This document shows positions 26,482 through 34,844 of a stretch of DNA of 64,000 nucleotides, one piece after another (the first letter of the stretch is position 1; every line of letters begins with the position of its first letter). The notes beneath the pieces were generated by a model. The model did not search any database. It worked only from the letters and a program-made list of their open reading frames with translations, and was not told where the DNA came from. This stretch comes from Ascidiaceihabitans sp039975415 (GTDB lineage Bacteria > Pseudomonadota > Alphaproteobacteria > Rhodobacterales > Rhodobacteraceae), in assembly GCF_039975415.1 (NCBI RefSeq), contig NZ_JBDWHD010000010.1. The stretch is one strand, 5' to 3'. The position numbers and the translations under genes were made by a program.

Positions 26482-26503
26482 GTAAGGTGCACCTTGGCGC
26501 ACC
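26482..26503. repeat. Palindromic repeat family 2, copy B
   Basis: GTAA then GGTGCACC TT GGCGCACC, the inverse orientation of copy A. In RNA the single mismatch becomes a G-U pair, so the hairpin is retained. It lies between the GNAT gene and the 5'-nucleotidase stop. Confidence 0.8.
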
Positions 26504-26512
26504 TCCGATTGG

Positions 26513-28072
26513 TTACTTCACGCTGATGCGGCCGTCCGTGTAAGGTGTGAAGGGTCCCTTGGCTGCCAAAAACTCAGCTGTAACATCCGCCAGATCAGGG
26601 CCGAAATCATATGCGTTTTCAGCCGTTTTGAACATGGCATAGCCATCCCCACCATTGCGAACATAGTTGTTGGACACCACGCCGTACAGCTTGCCCATGT
26701 CGATGGGGGCACCACCAACCATGACGTCGCTGATACGTGCGCCAACTTCGGCTGCAGGATCAACGGCAAAAGAAATGCCCGCCACCTGAGGGAAGCGCCC
26801 TTTGCCTTCGTCCATCTGGCTGACGCCGCTTTCCAGCGCTTCAACCATCACCGCGCCCGTCACCTGAAAAGTCGACAGCGTGTTCTGGAACGGCAGCACG
26901 GTCAGGACTTCACCCATGGTGATCGGACCCGCATCGATGCTGGCGCGGATACCACCACCGTTCTGGATAGCAATTTCAACGCCTTGATCTTTGACGCGGT
27001 CCAACATCGCATCTGCAATAAGCGACCCCATTGAACATTCCATGGCACGGCATACTGCGCGATCACCGCCAATTTCCGTGGCAGCTTCCGCTACAACCTT
27101 GTTGCGAATTTCGTCCAAGGGTGCCGCGGCTTCCGCGATACGGGCCACTGTGGCTGCGTCTTCAGCAACCGAGCCGTCCATGATCAAAGGCTCTCCGGCG
27201 GCTTCAACAATATCGCCGGCATCGTTGAAGGTGACATTCAGTTCACCCAAAAACTTACCGTATGCATAGGCCTGAACGATAGCGGTGTTGCCGACCATCG
27301 TCGGGTACGGGCCTTGTGCGCGCTCATTCGTGTTGGACAACAGCGTGTTGGAATGCCCGCCCACGATCACATCGATGCCCTGCACCGCAGCGGCCACCTT
27401 TTGGTCAACACTGTAGCCTGAGTGGCTCAGCACGATGATTTTGTTCACGCCAGCCTCTTGCAGTTTTGCAACTTCAGCGGCCACGGCCTTTTCCGGACTG
27501 GAAAATGTGATGTTCGGTCCCGGGCTTGCAAGCTCATCGGTGTCTTCTGGCGTCAGACCGATCAAACCGATCTTTTGGCCGCCGCGCTCAATGATCGTTG
27601 ATTTTGCAAGTTTGTCCGCCAGCAGCGGTTCTGCCGACACGTCTGCGTTAGACATCAAAACGGGGAAGTTCACTGCAGACATAAAGCCTGCCAAAACTTC
27701 AGGACCGTCATCGAATTCATGGTTTCCCACGGTCATCGCATCATAGCCCAGCGTGTTCATCAATTCGGCGGTCAACGCGCCTTTGTAATAGGTGTAGAAC
27801 AATGTGCCCTGAAACTGGTCACCCCCGTCCACAAGGATCGAATTGTTGGACCGTGCCCGCGCATCCGCAATGGCTGTGACAAGCCGCGCCGAACCGCCAA
27901 AGCACTTCCCTTCGGCATTGTCCTCGGATCCGCAACCGGAATCGTATTTGCTGATCGGCTCGAAGCGTGCATGAAAATCATTGGTGTGCAAAATGGTCAA
28001 AGTATAATCCGCAGCCGCTGTACCGGCCATCAAAGCCAATGCAGCAACTGATTGTGTCAAACGCATAAACAT
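26513..28072 (-). CDS. Periplasmic 5'-nucleotidase / 2',3'-cyclic phosphodiesterase family (UshA-like)
   Basis: 519 residues from the ATG at 28072, with a signal peptide ending GTAAA. The N-terminal metallophosphatase has ILHTNDFHARFEP, VDGGDQFQG, VGNHEFDDG and LSHSGYSVD, all dimetal ligands; the C-terminal nucleotide-binding domain has AIQNGGGIRASI and GVVSNNYVRNGGDGY. It releases phosphate from nucleotides in the periplasm. Upstream ATGs at 28096 and beyond are less well placed. Confidence 0.9.
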   Translation of the reverse strand: MFMRLTQSVAALALMAGTAAADYTLTILHTNDFHARFEPISKYDSGCGSEDNAEGKCFGGSARLVTAIADARARSNNSILVDGGDQFQGTLFYTYYKGALTAELMNTLGYDAMTVGNHEFDDGPEVLAGFMSAVNFPVLMSNADVSAEPLLADKLAKSTIIERGGQKIGLIGLTPEDTDELASPGPNITFSSPEKAVAAEVAKLQEAGVNKIIVLSHSGYSVDQKVAAAVQGIDVIVGGHSNTLLSNTNERAQGPYPTMVGNTAIVQAYAYGKFLGELNVTFNDAGDIVEAAGEPLIMDGSVAEDAATVARIAEAAAPLDEIRNKVVAEAATEIGGDRAVCRAMECSMGSLIADAMLDRVKDQGVEIAIQNGGGIRASIDAGPITMGEVLTVLPFQNTLSTFQVTGAVMVEALESGVSQMDEGKGRFPQVAGISFAVDPAAEVGARISDVMVGGAPIDMGKLYGVVSNNYVRNGGDGYAMFKTAENAYDFGPDLADVTAEFLAAKGPFTPYTDGRISVK

Positions 28073-28208
28073 CACGTGCGCCCCCTGTTGGTTCATGTAT
28101 GCCCGTACTTTGACCCCCGCCCCCCACAGAGTCAAAGACGGTTTTGTTAACCTTGGGTCAGCATCCGACTGCTTGACCCCAAGCGCACAGAAAGGCATCA
28201 CGGGACCT

Positions 28209-28547
28209 ATGCTGATTTTGAAAATTTTCCGGGCCGACGAATGGGCCGACTTGCGCGCCAACGGCGAAACCCAAGGTGCGCCCATCGATGTAGCAGATGG
28301 CTACGTTCACTTTTCAACCGCCGAACAAGCCGCCGAAACCGCCGCCAAACACTTTGCAGGTGTTGAAGATCTTTTCCTTTTGGGGGTCGAAACCGAGACA
28401 TTGGGCGATGATCTGAAATGGGAAGTGTCGCGCGGCGACGCGCTTTTCCCCCATCTTTACCGTAACTTGAAGCTGTCTGATGTGGCTTGGGCGCAGCCAT
28501 TGCCACTGGTAAATGGTATGCACCAATTTCCAGCAGGGGTTGTCTGA
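28209..28547 (+). CDS. DUF952 family protein
   Basis: 112 residues from the ATG at 28209. The family signature is ADGYVHFSTAEQAAETAAKHF, followed by LFLLGVETETLGDDLKWEVS and a C-terminal LFPHLYRNL. DUF952 proteins resemble glutathione-S-transferase-neighbour or ADP-ribosyl-transferase-like small folds, but no role is established. It begins a tight three-gene set with the DUF1330 gene and pyrD; the stop is one base before the next ATG. Confidence 0.8.
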   Translation: MLILKIFRADEWADLRANGETQGAPIDVADGYVHFSTAEQAAETAAKHFAGVEDLFLLGVETETLGDDLKWEVSRGDALFPHLYRNLKLSDVAWAQPLPLVNGMHQFPAGVV

Positions 28548-28548
28548 A

Positions 28549-28980
28549 ATGGATCATCACATCGACCCGAACCGCGCACAATTCGACGCATTCAAAGATC
28601 TGCCACGCGACCAACCTATAGAAATGTTGAACTTGGTAAAGTTCAAGACCCACGCCGAATACCCCGCAGACCATCCGATGCATGGGCAAAACCTGAGCGG
28701 CGCGGACGCGTACAAAAACTACGGTTCACAAACAGGGCCAATTTTGCAGAAAGTTGGCGGCACAATTCTGTGGCGTGGTCGCTTTGAAAGCGTTCTGATT
28801 GGTCCCGATGACGAAACGTGGGACGCATGTTTCATTGCGCGCTACCCGAATTCCGGCGCTTTTCTGGCAATGGTCACGGATCCGGACTACCAAAAAGCCG
28901 TTGTGCACCGCCAAGCAGCCGTTCTGACATCGCGCTTAATCCGGCACGGCACAACCACAGAAGGCGACGCATTCGGATGA
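28549..28980 (+). CDS. DUF1330 family protein
   Basis: 143 residues from the ATG at 28549. The dimeric ferredoxin-like pattern of DUF1330 is seen as PIEMLNLVKFK, then WRGRFESVLIGPDDETWDAC, FIARYPNSGAFLAMVTDPDY and HRQAAV. Function is unknown. The ATG of pyrD overlaps its stop (ATGA), so its translation is coupled to pyrD. Confidence 0.82.
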   Translation: MDHHIDPNRAQFDAFKDLPRDQPIEMLNLVKFKTHAEYPADHPMHGQNLSGADAYKNYGSQTGPILQKVGGTILWRGRFESVLIGPDDETWDACFIARYPNSGAFLAMVTDPDYQKAVVHRQAAVLTSRLIRHGTTTEGDAFG

Positions 28981-30020
28981 AGCTGCTTGCAGAACAACTT
29001 GGCCTGAAAGCGCTGCGCAAAATTGACCCCGAAACGGCGCACGGCTTGGCGATCAAAGCCTTGAAAGCAGGGCTTGCGCCGATGCCGGGTCCGGTGACCT
29101 CGGATCGGCTAAAGACGTCAGTTGCCGGATTGAACATGCCAAACCCGATTGGATTGGCGGCAGGGTTCGACAAAAACGCCGAAACAGTTGCACCATTGTC
29201 TCAGGCGGGGTTCGGGTTCATTGAAGTCGGGGCAGCAACACCCATTGCTCAACCCGGCAACCCCAAACCGCGCCTGTTTCGCCTGACAGAAGACAAAGCG
29301 GCCATCAACCGTTTCGGGTTCAACAACGAAGGGGCAGAGGCCATCGCCGCACGGCTGGCAGTGCGGCCAAAAGGCATTCCGGTGGGCATCAACCTTGGTG
29401 CCAACAAAACCAGCGCGAACAAAGCCGTCGACTTTGCCGAAGTGCTCAAGCTCTGTGGCCCGCATGTGGACTTTGCAACTGTCAATGTATCATCACCAAA
29501 CACGGAAAAACTGCGTGACCTACAAGGCCCCATGGCGCTGGCGATGCTGTTGGACGGGGTCATGCAAGTGCGCGGCACCTGCCCGGTATTCTTGAAAATC
29601 GCACCGGACCTGACAGATCAGGATCTGGCGGACATTGCCAAAGTGGCACAAGACGCACGCGTGTCCGCGATCATCACCTCAAACACAACTCTGGACCGTG
29701 ACGGTCTGCAAAGCCCGCACGCGGCACAAGCGGGCGGGCTGTCCGGCAAACCTCTGTTTGAAAAATCGACGCGGGTGTTGGCAAAACTAAGCCGTTTGAC
29801 GGATATCCCGCTGATCGGCGTGGGGGGGATCAGCACGGCAGAAGACGCGTACACAAAAATCAAAGCGGGCGCATCGGCAGTGCAACTTTACACCGCACTG
29901 GTTTATGGGGGCTTGTCGCTTGCCGCAAACATCGCACGCGATCTGGACCAACTTTTGAAACGGGACGGCTTCGCAAGCGTGGCGGAAGCAACGGGAACCG
30001 ACACCCAAAGATGGCTCTAA
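28977..30020 (+). CDS. pyrD: Dihydroorotate dehydrogenase (quinone), class 2
   Basis: 347 residues. It has the N-terminal membrane-associating helices of class 2 enzymes, GLAAGFDKNAE, the substrate loop RFGFNNEGAE, and VNVSSPNTEKLRDLQ with the catalytic Ser (class 2 base). GVGGISTAEDAYTKIKAGAS closes the FMN site. It is the fourth step of pyrimidine synthesis, linked to the respiratory quinone pool. The stop is followed by repeat family 1 copy 2. Confidence 0.95.
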   Translation: MKLLAEQLGLKALRKIDPETAHGLAIKALKAGLAPMPGPVTSDRLKTSVAGLNMPNPIGLAAGFDKNAETVAPLSQAGFGFIEVGAATPIAQPGNPKPRLFRLTEDKAAINRFGFNNEGAEAIAARLAVRPKGIPVGINLGANKTSANKAVDFAEVLKLCGPHVDFATVNVSSPNTEKLRDLQGPMALAMLLDGVMQVRGTCPVFLKIAPDLTDQDLADIAKVAQDARVSAIITSNTTLDRDGLQSPHAAQAGGLSGKPLFEKSTRVLAKLSRLTDIPLIGVGGISTAEDAYTKIKAGASAVQLYTALVYGGLSLAANIARDLDQLLKRDGFASVAEATGTDTQRWL

Positions 30021-30033
30021 CCTTATGGCTTCC

Positions 30034-30074
30034 TTTCGCTGAAAATACTTCGGGGTCCGGGGCAGCGCCCCGGC
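30034..30074. repeat. GC-rich palindromic intergenic repeat, family 1, copy 2
   Basis: TTTCGCTGAAAATACTTC, then CGGGGTCC and GGGGCAGCGCCCCGG. Nearly identical to copy 1 (one base differs in the leader). It fills the 54-base gap between the convergent stops of pyrD and the MATE gene and can serve as a bidirectional terminator hairpin. Confidence 0.8.
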
Positions 30075-31415
30075 CTACTGCACAGAACGCTCCAACGCCG
30101 GATACCGCGATCCCAGCGTGACGCCACGCGCCACAAAGCTCAAAAGCATGGCAGCCCAAAGCCCATGGTTGCCCCACACAGGCATCGCCAATTCGACAAA
30201 CCCGAAATAGATCACAAAGCTGATAAACATCATGTTGCGCATATCAGCGCCGCGTGTGGCACCTATGAAAATGCCATCCAGCATCCAAGCGGCACACCCC
30301 ACCAAGGGGGCCGCAATCATCCAAGGCAGATATTGTCTTGCCTCGACTTGCACAGACACGTCTTTTGCCATCACCTCAATCAGCCAAGGCCCGATCACAG
30401 CAAAGGCCGCAGACATGGCAATGCATGTGACCAATCCCCAGCTTGCTGTCAGAACCGCAGACCGACGCACACGGGCAACATCCCGGCGCCCGATGGCCCG
30501 CGCGATCAAGGTTTCGGCCGCAAAGGCAAAACCGTCCATCGCATAGGCCGTGATATACATAAACTGTATCAACACTTCGTTGGCGGCCAGTGTCACATCG
30601 CCGAAAGCCGCGCCGTAAAATACGAAGGATGTGAAAATTGCCATTAACATGGCAGAACGCAAGAAAATATCGATGTTCACGGATGCCATATGGACAAGAC
30701 GCGCATGATCAAACACGCGAGGCCAGTCTTTCCACGCGGGATTGGCAAAAGCAGAACGGCACAGCCACAGCCCGACACACGCCCCTAAAATCTCCGCAAT
30801 AACCGTGGCAAATGCCACCCCTTCGACGCCCCATTCAAGACCAAGCACAAACCATAGATCAAGGCCGATGTTGACACCATTCATCACGAACTGGACGACA
30901 AACACACCTGCGGTGCGCTCCATCGCCACCAGCCAGCCTGTCAGAGCAAAAACCGCAATCGCAAAAGGCGCGGACCAAATGCGGATCGCCAAATAGTCCC
31001 GTGCAAGGCCTTCAACCTCAGCCGTTGCAGGTGATATCCAGAACGCCCCGTAAAACAGCAAACCCTGCAAGGCGATCAGCGTCACACCCGCACCGGCGGC
31101 GATCATCAGGGCGCGGGTCAGCAAAGCGGACACCTCCGCACTGTCCCCTGCCCCTTCGGCTTGGCCAACAAGGCCCACCGTCCCCATGCGCAAGAACCCG
31201 AAGAACCAATACAGCGTGGTCAGAATAATCGCGCCCATTGCCACAGCTCCAATAGGGGCTGCTTGTCCCATTTGCCCGACAACGCCTACATCCACCGCCC
31301 CCAAAATGGGCACTGTGGCATTGGACAACACAATGGGCAGCGCGATCTTTAGAACACGCTTGTGGGTCAGTGGCTGCGGCGCGGCAGTCAGGTCATGTTC
31401 AATCGGTTTTGACAC
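30075..31415 (-). CDS. MATE-family efflux transporter (DinF-like)
   Basis: 446 residues and about twelve hydrophobic helices. The N-terminal half begins LKIALPIVLSNATVPILGAVDVGVVG-like sequence, characteristic of MATE/DinF proteins, with the repeated second half near RSAMLMAIFTSFVFYGAAFG. Cation-coupled drug or metabolite export is the family role. Its first 17 bases overlap the end of the preceding thioesterase gene, so the three minus-strand genes at 30075-32333 form an operon. Confidence 0.88.
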   Translation of the reverse strand: MSKPIEHDLTAAPQPLTHKRVLKIALPIVLSNATVPILGAVDVGVVGQMGQAAPIGAVAMGAIILTTLYWFFGFLRMGTVGLVGQAEGAGDSAEVSALLTRALMIAAGAGVTLIALQGLLFYGAFWISPATAEVEGLARDYLAIRIWSAPFAIAVFALTGWLVAMERTAGVFVVQFVMNGVNIGLDLWFVLGLEWGVEGVAFATVIAEILGACVGLWLCRSAFANPAWKDWPRVFDHARLVHMASVNIDIFLRSAMLMAIFTSFVFYGAAFGDVTLAANEVLIQFMYITAYAMDGFAFAAETLIARAIGRRDVARVRRSAVLTASWGLVTCIAMSAAFAVIGPWLIEVMAKDVSVQVEARQYLPWMIAAPLVGCAAWMLDGIFIGATRGADMRNMMFISFVIYFGFVELAMPVWGNHGLWAAMLLSFVARGVTLGSRYPALERSVQ

Positions 31416-31908
31416 GTAACTTTGGCATCAGAAAATGCCCCGTCGCTTGGGCAAACAGCTTGCTTCGGTTGTCTTGCCACCCTTCCACATGCACCGATGA
31501 ATAGCGCCGTCCGGCGCGCGTGATCCGCGCACGGGCGTAGGCGTCGCGCGGCAGACCCGATCGCAAGTAATCTACTGTGAAATCGATTGTTTTAGGGAAT
31601 TTCGGCAGCGGAGTTGTGCTGTCCAGTTCCAACGCTCCCGCTTCCAGATCATCCCAGATTGACGCCCATGTCAGGGCGACAACAGATGTTATTTCCAAAA
31701 ACGCCGCAGTGACGCCACCATGGATCGCAGGCAACAGCGGGTTGCCGATCAGCTTTTCCTGAAACGGCAGAATACCAGTCAATTCATCGCCTCTGCGTTC
31801 AAATTCGACGCCCAGATACTGCACATACGGGCTGCGTTCTATCAGCGCTTTCAGCGCGGCATCGCGGCGCTGTTTGACCACTTGGACGGGTTCGGGTTTT
31901 TTGCGCAT
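31399..31908 (-). CDS. PaaI-type hotdog thioesterase
   Basis: 169 residues. The hotdog motif is LLPAIHGGVTAAFLEITSVVAL, with TIDFTVDYLRSGLPRDAY after it. Lies two bases behind a second thioesterase gene and overlaps the MATE gene. Two tandem PaaI-like proteins of different sequence suggest distinct acyl-CoA substrates or a heteromeric enzyme. Confidence 0.85.
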   Translation of the reverse strand: MRKKPEPVQVVKQRRDAALKALIERSPYVQYLGVEFERRGDELTGILPFQEKLIGNPLLPAIHGGVTAAFLEITSVVALTWASIWDDLEAGALELDSTTPLPKFPKTIDFTVDYLRSGLPRDAYARARITRAGRRYSSVHVEGWQDNRSKLFAQATGHFLMPKLRVKTD

Positions 31909-31910
31909 GT

Positions 31911-32333
31911 CTATTTCGCCCCCTGCACTGTGAAAGTGCCTGTCGCCATCGCCACAGGGTTTTCCGTGTCCTCGTCTACCGCCGTTGCACGCACGAATGC
32001 GACACTTCGGGTCACATGATAACAGGTTGCTGTGGTGCTGACGGCTTGCCCGGGTGTTGCGGCCCGCATGTAATCGATGCGCAAATCAATGGTGGCCGTG
32101 CCGCCGGGGTTGGACGGGTGGCTCATCACAGCCGCCCCGCAACAGCTGTCCATGAGGGCCGAAATCGCACCGCCATGCATCACGCCTGTGTCCGGGTCCC
32201 CGATCAACCGTTCATCGTAAGGCATGCGGATCGTTGCGACACCTCCGTCCAATTGCATCAGTTCCATTCCCAAATCACGGGCATGGGGGATGGCGGTCAT
32301 GAATTGCCGCGCCATATTCACTTTATCGGACAT
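31911..32333 (-). CDS. PaaI-type hotdog thioesterase
   Basis: 140 residues. Hotdog core DTGVMHGGAISALMDSCCGAAV and TIDLRIDYMRAATPGQAV. First gene of a minus-strand set with the second thioesterase and the MATE transporter, divergent from a MerR gene whose operator-like inverted repeat lies between (32359-32376). Control of the acyl-CoA pool is a reasonable inference. Confidence 0.85.
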   Translation of the reverse strand: MSDKVNMARQFMTAIPHARDLGMELMQLDGGVATIRMPYDERLIGDPDTGVMHGGAISALMDSCCGAAVMSHPSNPGGTATIDLRIDYMRAATPGQAVSTTATCYHVTRSVAFVRATAVDEDTENPVAMATGTFTVQGAK

Positions 32334-32358
32334 TTAGGTCTCCTGCCGTTGCGTGCAA

Positions 32359-32376
32359 TTGAACAGTCCAGTTCAA
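32359..32376. promoter_or_regulatory. Inverted repeat between thioesterase and MerR genes
   Basis: TTGAAC (32359-32364), AGTCCA, GTTCAA (32371-32376). A dyad in the divergent region, 66 bases before the MerR start and 25 before the thioesterase start; a candidate MerR operator. Confidence 0.5.
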
Positions 32377-32442
32377 AAAGGGCAAGTGCCCCTGTTGCGC
32401 TTGCCGAATTGCAAGCCTACCTTGCCCACAGGGAGAGCGCGC

Positions 32443-32820
32443 ATGACCGAAGACCGTCTGTCGTTTAAAGAGATGTGCGCCGCGTTCGAGGTAACCCCGA
32501 GAACGCTGCGCTATTACGAGTATATTGAACTACTGCAGCCCGACCGCGAAGGTCGGTCCCGTTTTTACGGAGCCCGTGAGCGTGCCCGCATGAAACTGAT
32601 CATGCGGGGCCGTAAATTCGGCTTTCAGCTGGAAGAAATACGCCAATGGTTGCTGATCTATGAAGATGAAGGCACCGAAGCACAAATGCAGGCGTGGGTG
32701 GACATGGCCGACCGCCAATTAAAAGAACTGGCGGAACAACGCGAGCAGCTCAACGAGGCTTTCGCTGAGCTGACCGATTTGCGTCAAAAGGTTGCCAAAG
32801 AGTTGAAAGCAAACGCCTAA
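32443..32820 (+). CDS. MerR-family regulator (LiuR-like), paralogue 1
   Basis: 125 residues. The helix-turn-helix reads FKEMCAAFEVTPRTLRYYE, followed by MKLIMRGRKFGFQLEEIRQW and a C-terminal coiled coil (QLKELAEQREQLNEAFAELT). There is no cysteine metal site. This is the type used for branched-chain or fatty acyl-CoA degradation control in proteobacteria. Start at 32443 after AGGGAG. A paralogue lies at 34380-34805. Confidence 0.85.
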   Translation: MTEDRLSFKEMCAAFEVTPRTLRYYEYIELLQPDREGRSRFYGARERARMKLIMRGRKFGFQLEEIRQWLLIYEDEGTEAQMQAWVDMADRQLKELAEQREQLNEAFAELTDLRQKVAKELKANA

Positions 32821-32821
32821 A

Positions 32822-33430
32822 TCAGCGGGCGGCTTTCATTCCCAACTGCTCTGCCTGCTTGAGCCAGCTTTCGATTTTCTCCGGCTTGGCCAGTTTCACG
32901 GACCCCAGCTGCAGGATTTTTCTAGCTTTGATTCCAACAAAATCAAACACTTGATTGCGCAACACCCGTCGCCCCGGCTTGCGATATAGCAGCGTGTCCA
33001 AAAGCGGGGGGGTGTCGCTGGTGATGATGGCGTCGCCGGACCTGCCCTTCAGCAATTTGTTCCACCCCATACCGCGCCCTGTGTATTGGTATGCGAAACC
33101 CGACGACAAACCGCGGTCCAGCACCGCTTTGGCGCGGGCAGGCATCGACGCCCACCAGTAAGGGTGCACAATCAGAATGTGATCTGCCCACGCCACGTTT
33201 TGCTGCCACGCAACCAGATCAGGTTCAAGGCCTTCGGTGCCTTTCAGCGATGGTCCGTCCGTATCAAAATCCATTTCGGACAGCGCCATGTGCCGCACGT
33301 TGGCGCCTTTGGCCTTTGCCCCGCTGGCGTAGCGATCCGCAAGGCTCACGCACAGTGAATCCGCGTTCGGATGCGCGACCCAAATGAAGACATTGCGCCC
33401 CTGGGCATTGGCAGTTTTTGCAGATGACAT
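32822..33430 (-). CDS. NAD(P)H quinone reductase / flavodoxin-like oxidoreductase
   Basis: 202 residues of the Flavodoxin_2 (NQO/KefF) family: VFIWVAHPNADSLCVSLADRY, VAWADHILIVHPYWWASMPARAKAVLDRG and GFAYQYTG. FMN or FAD two-electron reduction of quinones or electrophiles is the family role. Divergent from a TetR gene with three operator copies in between, so expression is probably induced by an electrophile sensed by that TetR. Confidence 0.88.
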   Translation of the reverse strand: MSSAKTANAQGRNVFIWVAHPNADSLCVSLADRYASGAKAKGANVRHMALSEMDFDTDGPSLKGTEGLEPDLVAWQQNVAWADHILIVHPYWWASMPARAKAVLDRGLSSGFAYQYTGRGMGWNKLLKGRSGDAIITSDTPPLLDTLLYRKPGRRVLRNQVFDFVGIKARKILQLGSVKLAKPEKIESWLKQAEQLGMKAAR

Positions 33431-33446
33431 GTCATTTCTCCTTTAC

Positions 33447-33503
33447 TTGACATGGTGTCAATTTACACGATGTCAAGTAGGAGATAACTTTACACCATGT
33501 CAA
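33447..33503. promoter_or_regulatory. Three operator copies TTKACA-N3-TGTCAA
   Basis: Copies at 33447-33461 (centre TGG), 33462-33476 (CGA) and 33489-33503 (CCA). Copies one and two abut exactly; copy three covers the tetR start codon (33497). Copy one is a perfect palindrome, the others have TTTACA at the left. The TTGACA half could double as a -35 box toward the reductase or tetR gene. Confidence 0.75.
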
Positions 33504-34090
33504 GCAATAAAAATCGATCCACCCGCGATGTCATTCTGAAATCCGCATGGAAGGCCCTTGAAGAGACGCCAGACAAAAGTGTCCGCATGAGTGATATTGC
33601 CAAACGTGCCGGCGTCAGCAGGCAAGCGCTGTATTTGCACTTTCCCACACGCGGTGATTTGCTGACCGCCACATCACGGTATCTGGATGTCGTTCTGGAT
33701 GTGGATACCCGTCTGATCCCAAGCCGCACAGCCACAAACGGCCTTGATCGCTTGAACGCCTTCATCACCTTTTGGACCGGTTACATCCCCGAAATATATG
33801 GCGTGGCCAAAGCTTTGATGGTGATGAAAGACCACGATGATGCCGCTGCCACCGCTTGGGCAGATCGCATGGGCGCGGTCCACGAAGGCTGTGTCGCAGC
33901 CGCCCAGGCCCTGTCTGACGACGGCGCATTGGCAGATGATTTAAGCGTGGAGAAAGCCGCCGATTTGCTATGGGTTTTGCTGTCAGTGCGGCACTGGGAA
34001 GACGCTAGAAAAAGCTGTGGGTGGTCTCAGGAAGAATATGTGTATCACATTTCTCGCGCGGCGCGATTGTCGCTTCTCAAACCCGCGTAG
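33497..34090 (+). CDS. TetR-family regulator
   Basis: 197 residues. N-terminal helix-turn-helix VRMSDIAKRAGVSRQALYLHF, then a variable ligand domain (IYGVAKALMVMKDHDDAAATAW). It should repress itself and the divergent quinone reductase; the third operator copy lies on its own start codon, giving autorepression. Ligand unknown. GGAG (33480-33483) is the nearest ribosome site, somewhat far at 13 bases. Confidence 0.88.
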   Translation: MSSNKNRSTRDVILKSAWKALEETPDKSVRMSDIAKRAGVSRQALYLHFPTRGDLLTATSRYLDVVLDVDTRLIPSRTATNGLDRLNAFITFWTGYIPEIYGVAKALMVMKDHDDAAATAWADRMGAVHEGCVAAAQALSDDGALADDLSVEKAADLLWVLLSVRHWEDARKSCGWSQEEYVYHISRAARLSLLKPA

Positions 34091-34379
34091 CGGTGGGGAA
34101 ACCTTCAGTCCAATGGACGTCCCACCCAGAGAATCGGCATTCGACAGCGCCAAACCTGTCAGCCGCGCAGCACCATGCTGAAGGTTTTGGGCGAAATTAT
34201 GCACCAAACATCATATCGCGTTTGCATTTATGGCCTCACAACAAGTTGACGTTGAGTTATCGTGCGTAAACCCTCAAAGTGACGTAACGTACAACTTACG
34301 TCAACGTAAGCCCGTATTGTAACTTTACCCATACCTGCCCACGTCATGGTCACATGATGCTGAAAAGAGAACCGAAACG
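34091..34379. other. Intergenic region before the second MerR gene
   Basis: No supported gene in 289 bases. The last 140 bases are AT-rich and hold several ACGT-containing elements (34246-34310), taken as the control region of the MerR/acyl-CoA dehydrogenase operon. The first 150 bases show nothing recognisable. Confidence 0.5.
34295..34310 (+). promoter_or_regulatory. LiuR-like MerR box CTTACGT-N2-ACGTAAG
   Basis: CTTACGTCAACGTAAG is a seven-pair dyad with a two-base centre, 70 bases before the MerR start. A related TGACGTAACGTAC lies at 34280-34292. The motif is of the TTACGT..ACGTAA kind recalled for LiuR-type MerR regulators of acyl-CoA degradation. Confidence 0.6.
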
Positions 34380-34805
34380 ATGTCTGATTTGATGCCTGAA
34401 ACGATACAAGACAAAACCCTAACGATCCGCGAGATGTGTGAGGCCTTTGGCGTTACACCGCGCACTTTGCGGTTCTACGAGGCCAAGGAACTTCTGTTTC
34501 CAGAACGTATTGGTCAAAAACGCCTATTCACCCGTTCAGACCGCGCCCGCCTTAAGTTGATCCTGCGCGGCAAGAGATTTGGCTTTTCTTTGGAAGAAAT
34601 TCGCCAGCTTCTGGATTTGTATCACGTTGGTGATCAGCAACAGACCCAATTCGCCCGCGCCTATGATGTTGCCAAAGACCGTTTGTCCGACATGGAAGCA
34701 CAGCGCGACGAACTGACTGAAGCCATTGATGATTTGAAAAGCCAGATGAAGTGGGGCGAGAAAATTCTGGCCTCTATGTCATCCCCGAAAAAAGCGGCCG
34801 AATAA
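34380..34805 (+). CDS. MerR-family regulator (LiuR-like), paralogue 2
   Basis: 141 residues. Helix-turn-helix IREMCEAFGVTPRTLRFYE, LKLILRGKRFGFSLEEIRQLL, then a coiled coil. It is closely related to the MerR protein at 32443. It precedes the acyl-CoA dehydrogenase genes by 39 bases on the same strand and carries a MerR-type dyad upstream, so it likely regulates this operon and itself. Confidence 0.87.
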   Translation: MSDLMPETIQDKTLTIREMCEAFGVTPRTLRFYEAKELLFPERIGQKRLFTRSDRARLKLILRGKRFGFSLEEIRQLLDLYHVGDQQQTQFARAYDVAKDRLSDMEAQRDELTEAIDDLKSQMKWGEKILASMSSPKKAAE

Positions 34806-34844
34806 GCCGCCAGCCTTAACCTTACCTCAAAAAGGGAACTTACC

